Shown: piece after piece, positions 6,086-6,135 of the stretch
How the letters are laid out: every line of letters starts with the position of its first letter
Numbering within the stretch: position 1 is the stretch's first letter
From: Candidatus Latescibacterota bacterium
Lineage (GTDB): Bacteria; Krumholzibacteriota; Krumholzibacteriia; Krumholzibacteriales; WJIX01
Length of the DNA stretch: 6,135 nt
Direction of reading: 5' to 3'
NCBI GenBank assembly: GCA_030621255.1
Contig: JAUXHZ010000076.1
Span: 1 to 6,135, forward strand
The notes under the pieces: generated by a model
The model's input: only the letters and a program-made list of their open reading frames with translations
Databases searched by the model: none
What the model was told of the DNA's origin: nothing
Translations under genes and position numbers: made by a program

Positions 6086-6135
6086 ATGTTTAAGGAAATT
6101 GAAAACAAAAGGGAAACACAGGGCCTGATAAATGC
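6086..6135 (+). CDS. Start of an unidentified gene, cut by the right window edge
   Basis: An ATG at 6086 opens a frame that stays open to the edge. It encodes 16 full codons (MFKEIENKRETQGLIN) plus two bases, with a charged, lysine- and glutamate-rich start. It lies 27 nt after the kinase-like gene on the same strand, as expected for a third operon member. The same frame has a GTG at 6074 with a better-placed ribosome site (GGGGA at 6063-6067, 6-nt spacer), so translation may begin there; the site before 6086 is weak (GAG at 6081-6083). The visible sequence is too short to assign a family. Confidence 0.45.
   Translation, partial: MFKEIENKRETQGLIN

Overview
The window looks like the chromosome of a Gram-negative-type bacterium of moderate G+C content. 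Standard codons are used, with TAG, TGA and TAA all serving as stops. A near-perfect sigma-54 (-24/-12) promoter and a receiver-GGDDF plus soluble histidine-kinase-like pair suggest a Deltaproteobacteria-like lineage or a poorly characterised candidate phylum. I cannot place it more precisely from the sequence alone. All genes are on the + strand. I saw no rRNA, tRNA, CRISPR array, insertion sequence or prophage signal.

Region 1 (1-3931) is a tight housekeeping operon of four genes with gaps of 21, 12 and 13 nt. They are the C-terminal three-quarters of bifunctional NAD(P)H-hydrate epimerase/dehydratase (nnr, cut by the left edge), thiamine-monophosphate kinase (thiL, with an internal insertion and a divergent C-terminal motif), a histidine-phosphatase-family protein, and the tRNA t6A threonylcarbamoyltransferase subunit (tsaD). 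Together they cover nicotinamide cofactor repair, thiamine diphosphate synthesis and tRNA modification. The phosphatase's substrate is unknown. The operon promoter lies outside the window, and no convincing terminator follows tsaD.

Region 2 (3932-4209) is AT-rich and non-coding. It holds a sigma-54 promoter (4109-4124) and, in the predicted 5' leader, a GC-rich inverted repeat (4147-4152 / 4172-4177). The right arm of the repeat overlaps the Shine-Dalgarno of the upstream candidate start codon of the next gene.

Region 3 (4210-6135) is a signalling cluster. The first gene encodes a receiver domain with an intact phosphorylation site joined to a GGDEF-family domain whose signature reads GGDDF and whose RxxD inhibitory site has no arginine. 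The second encodes a soluble histidine-kinase-like protein with intact ATP-binding boxes, but its phospho-acceptor histidine is replaced by asparagine (N45). A third gene begins at the right edge and is too short to identify. The most interesting feature is this combination: a sigma-54-controlled regulatory unit whose two readable genes both depart from the canonical catalytic signature. It may signal by protein or ligand binding, or by phosphotransfer with partners encoded elsewhere, rather than as a standard kinase/diguanylate-cyclase pair. That interpretation is inference. The residue changes and the promoter are read directly from the sequence.
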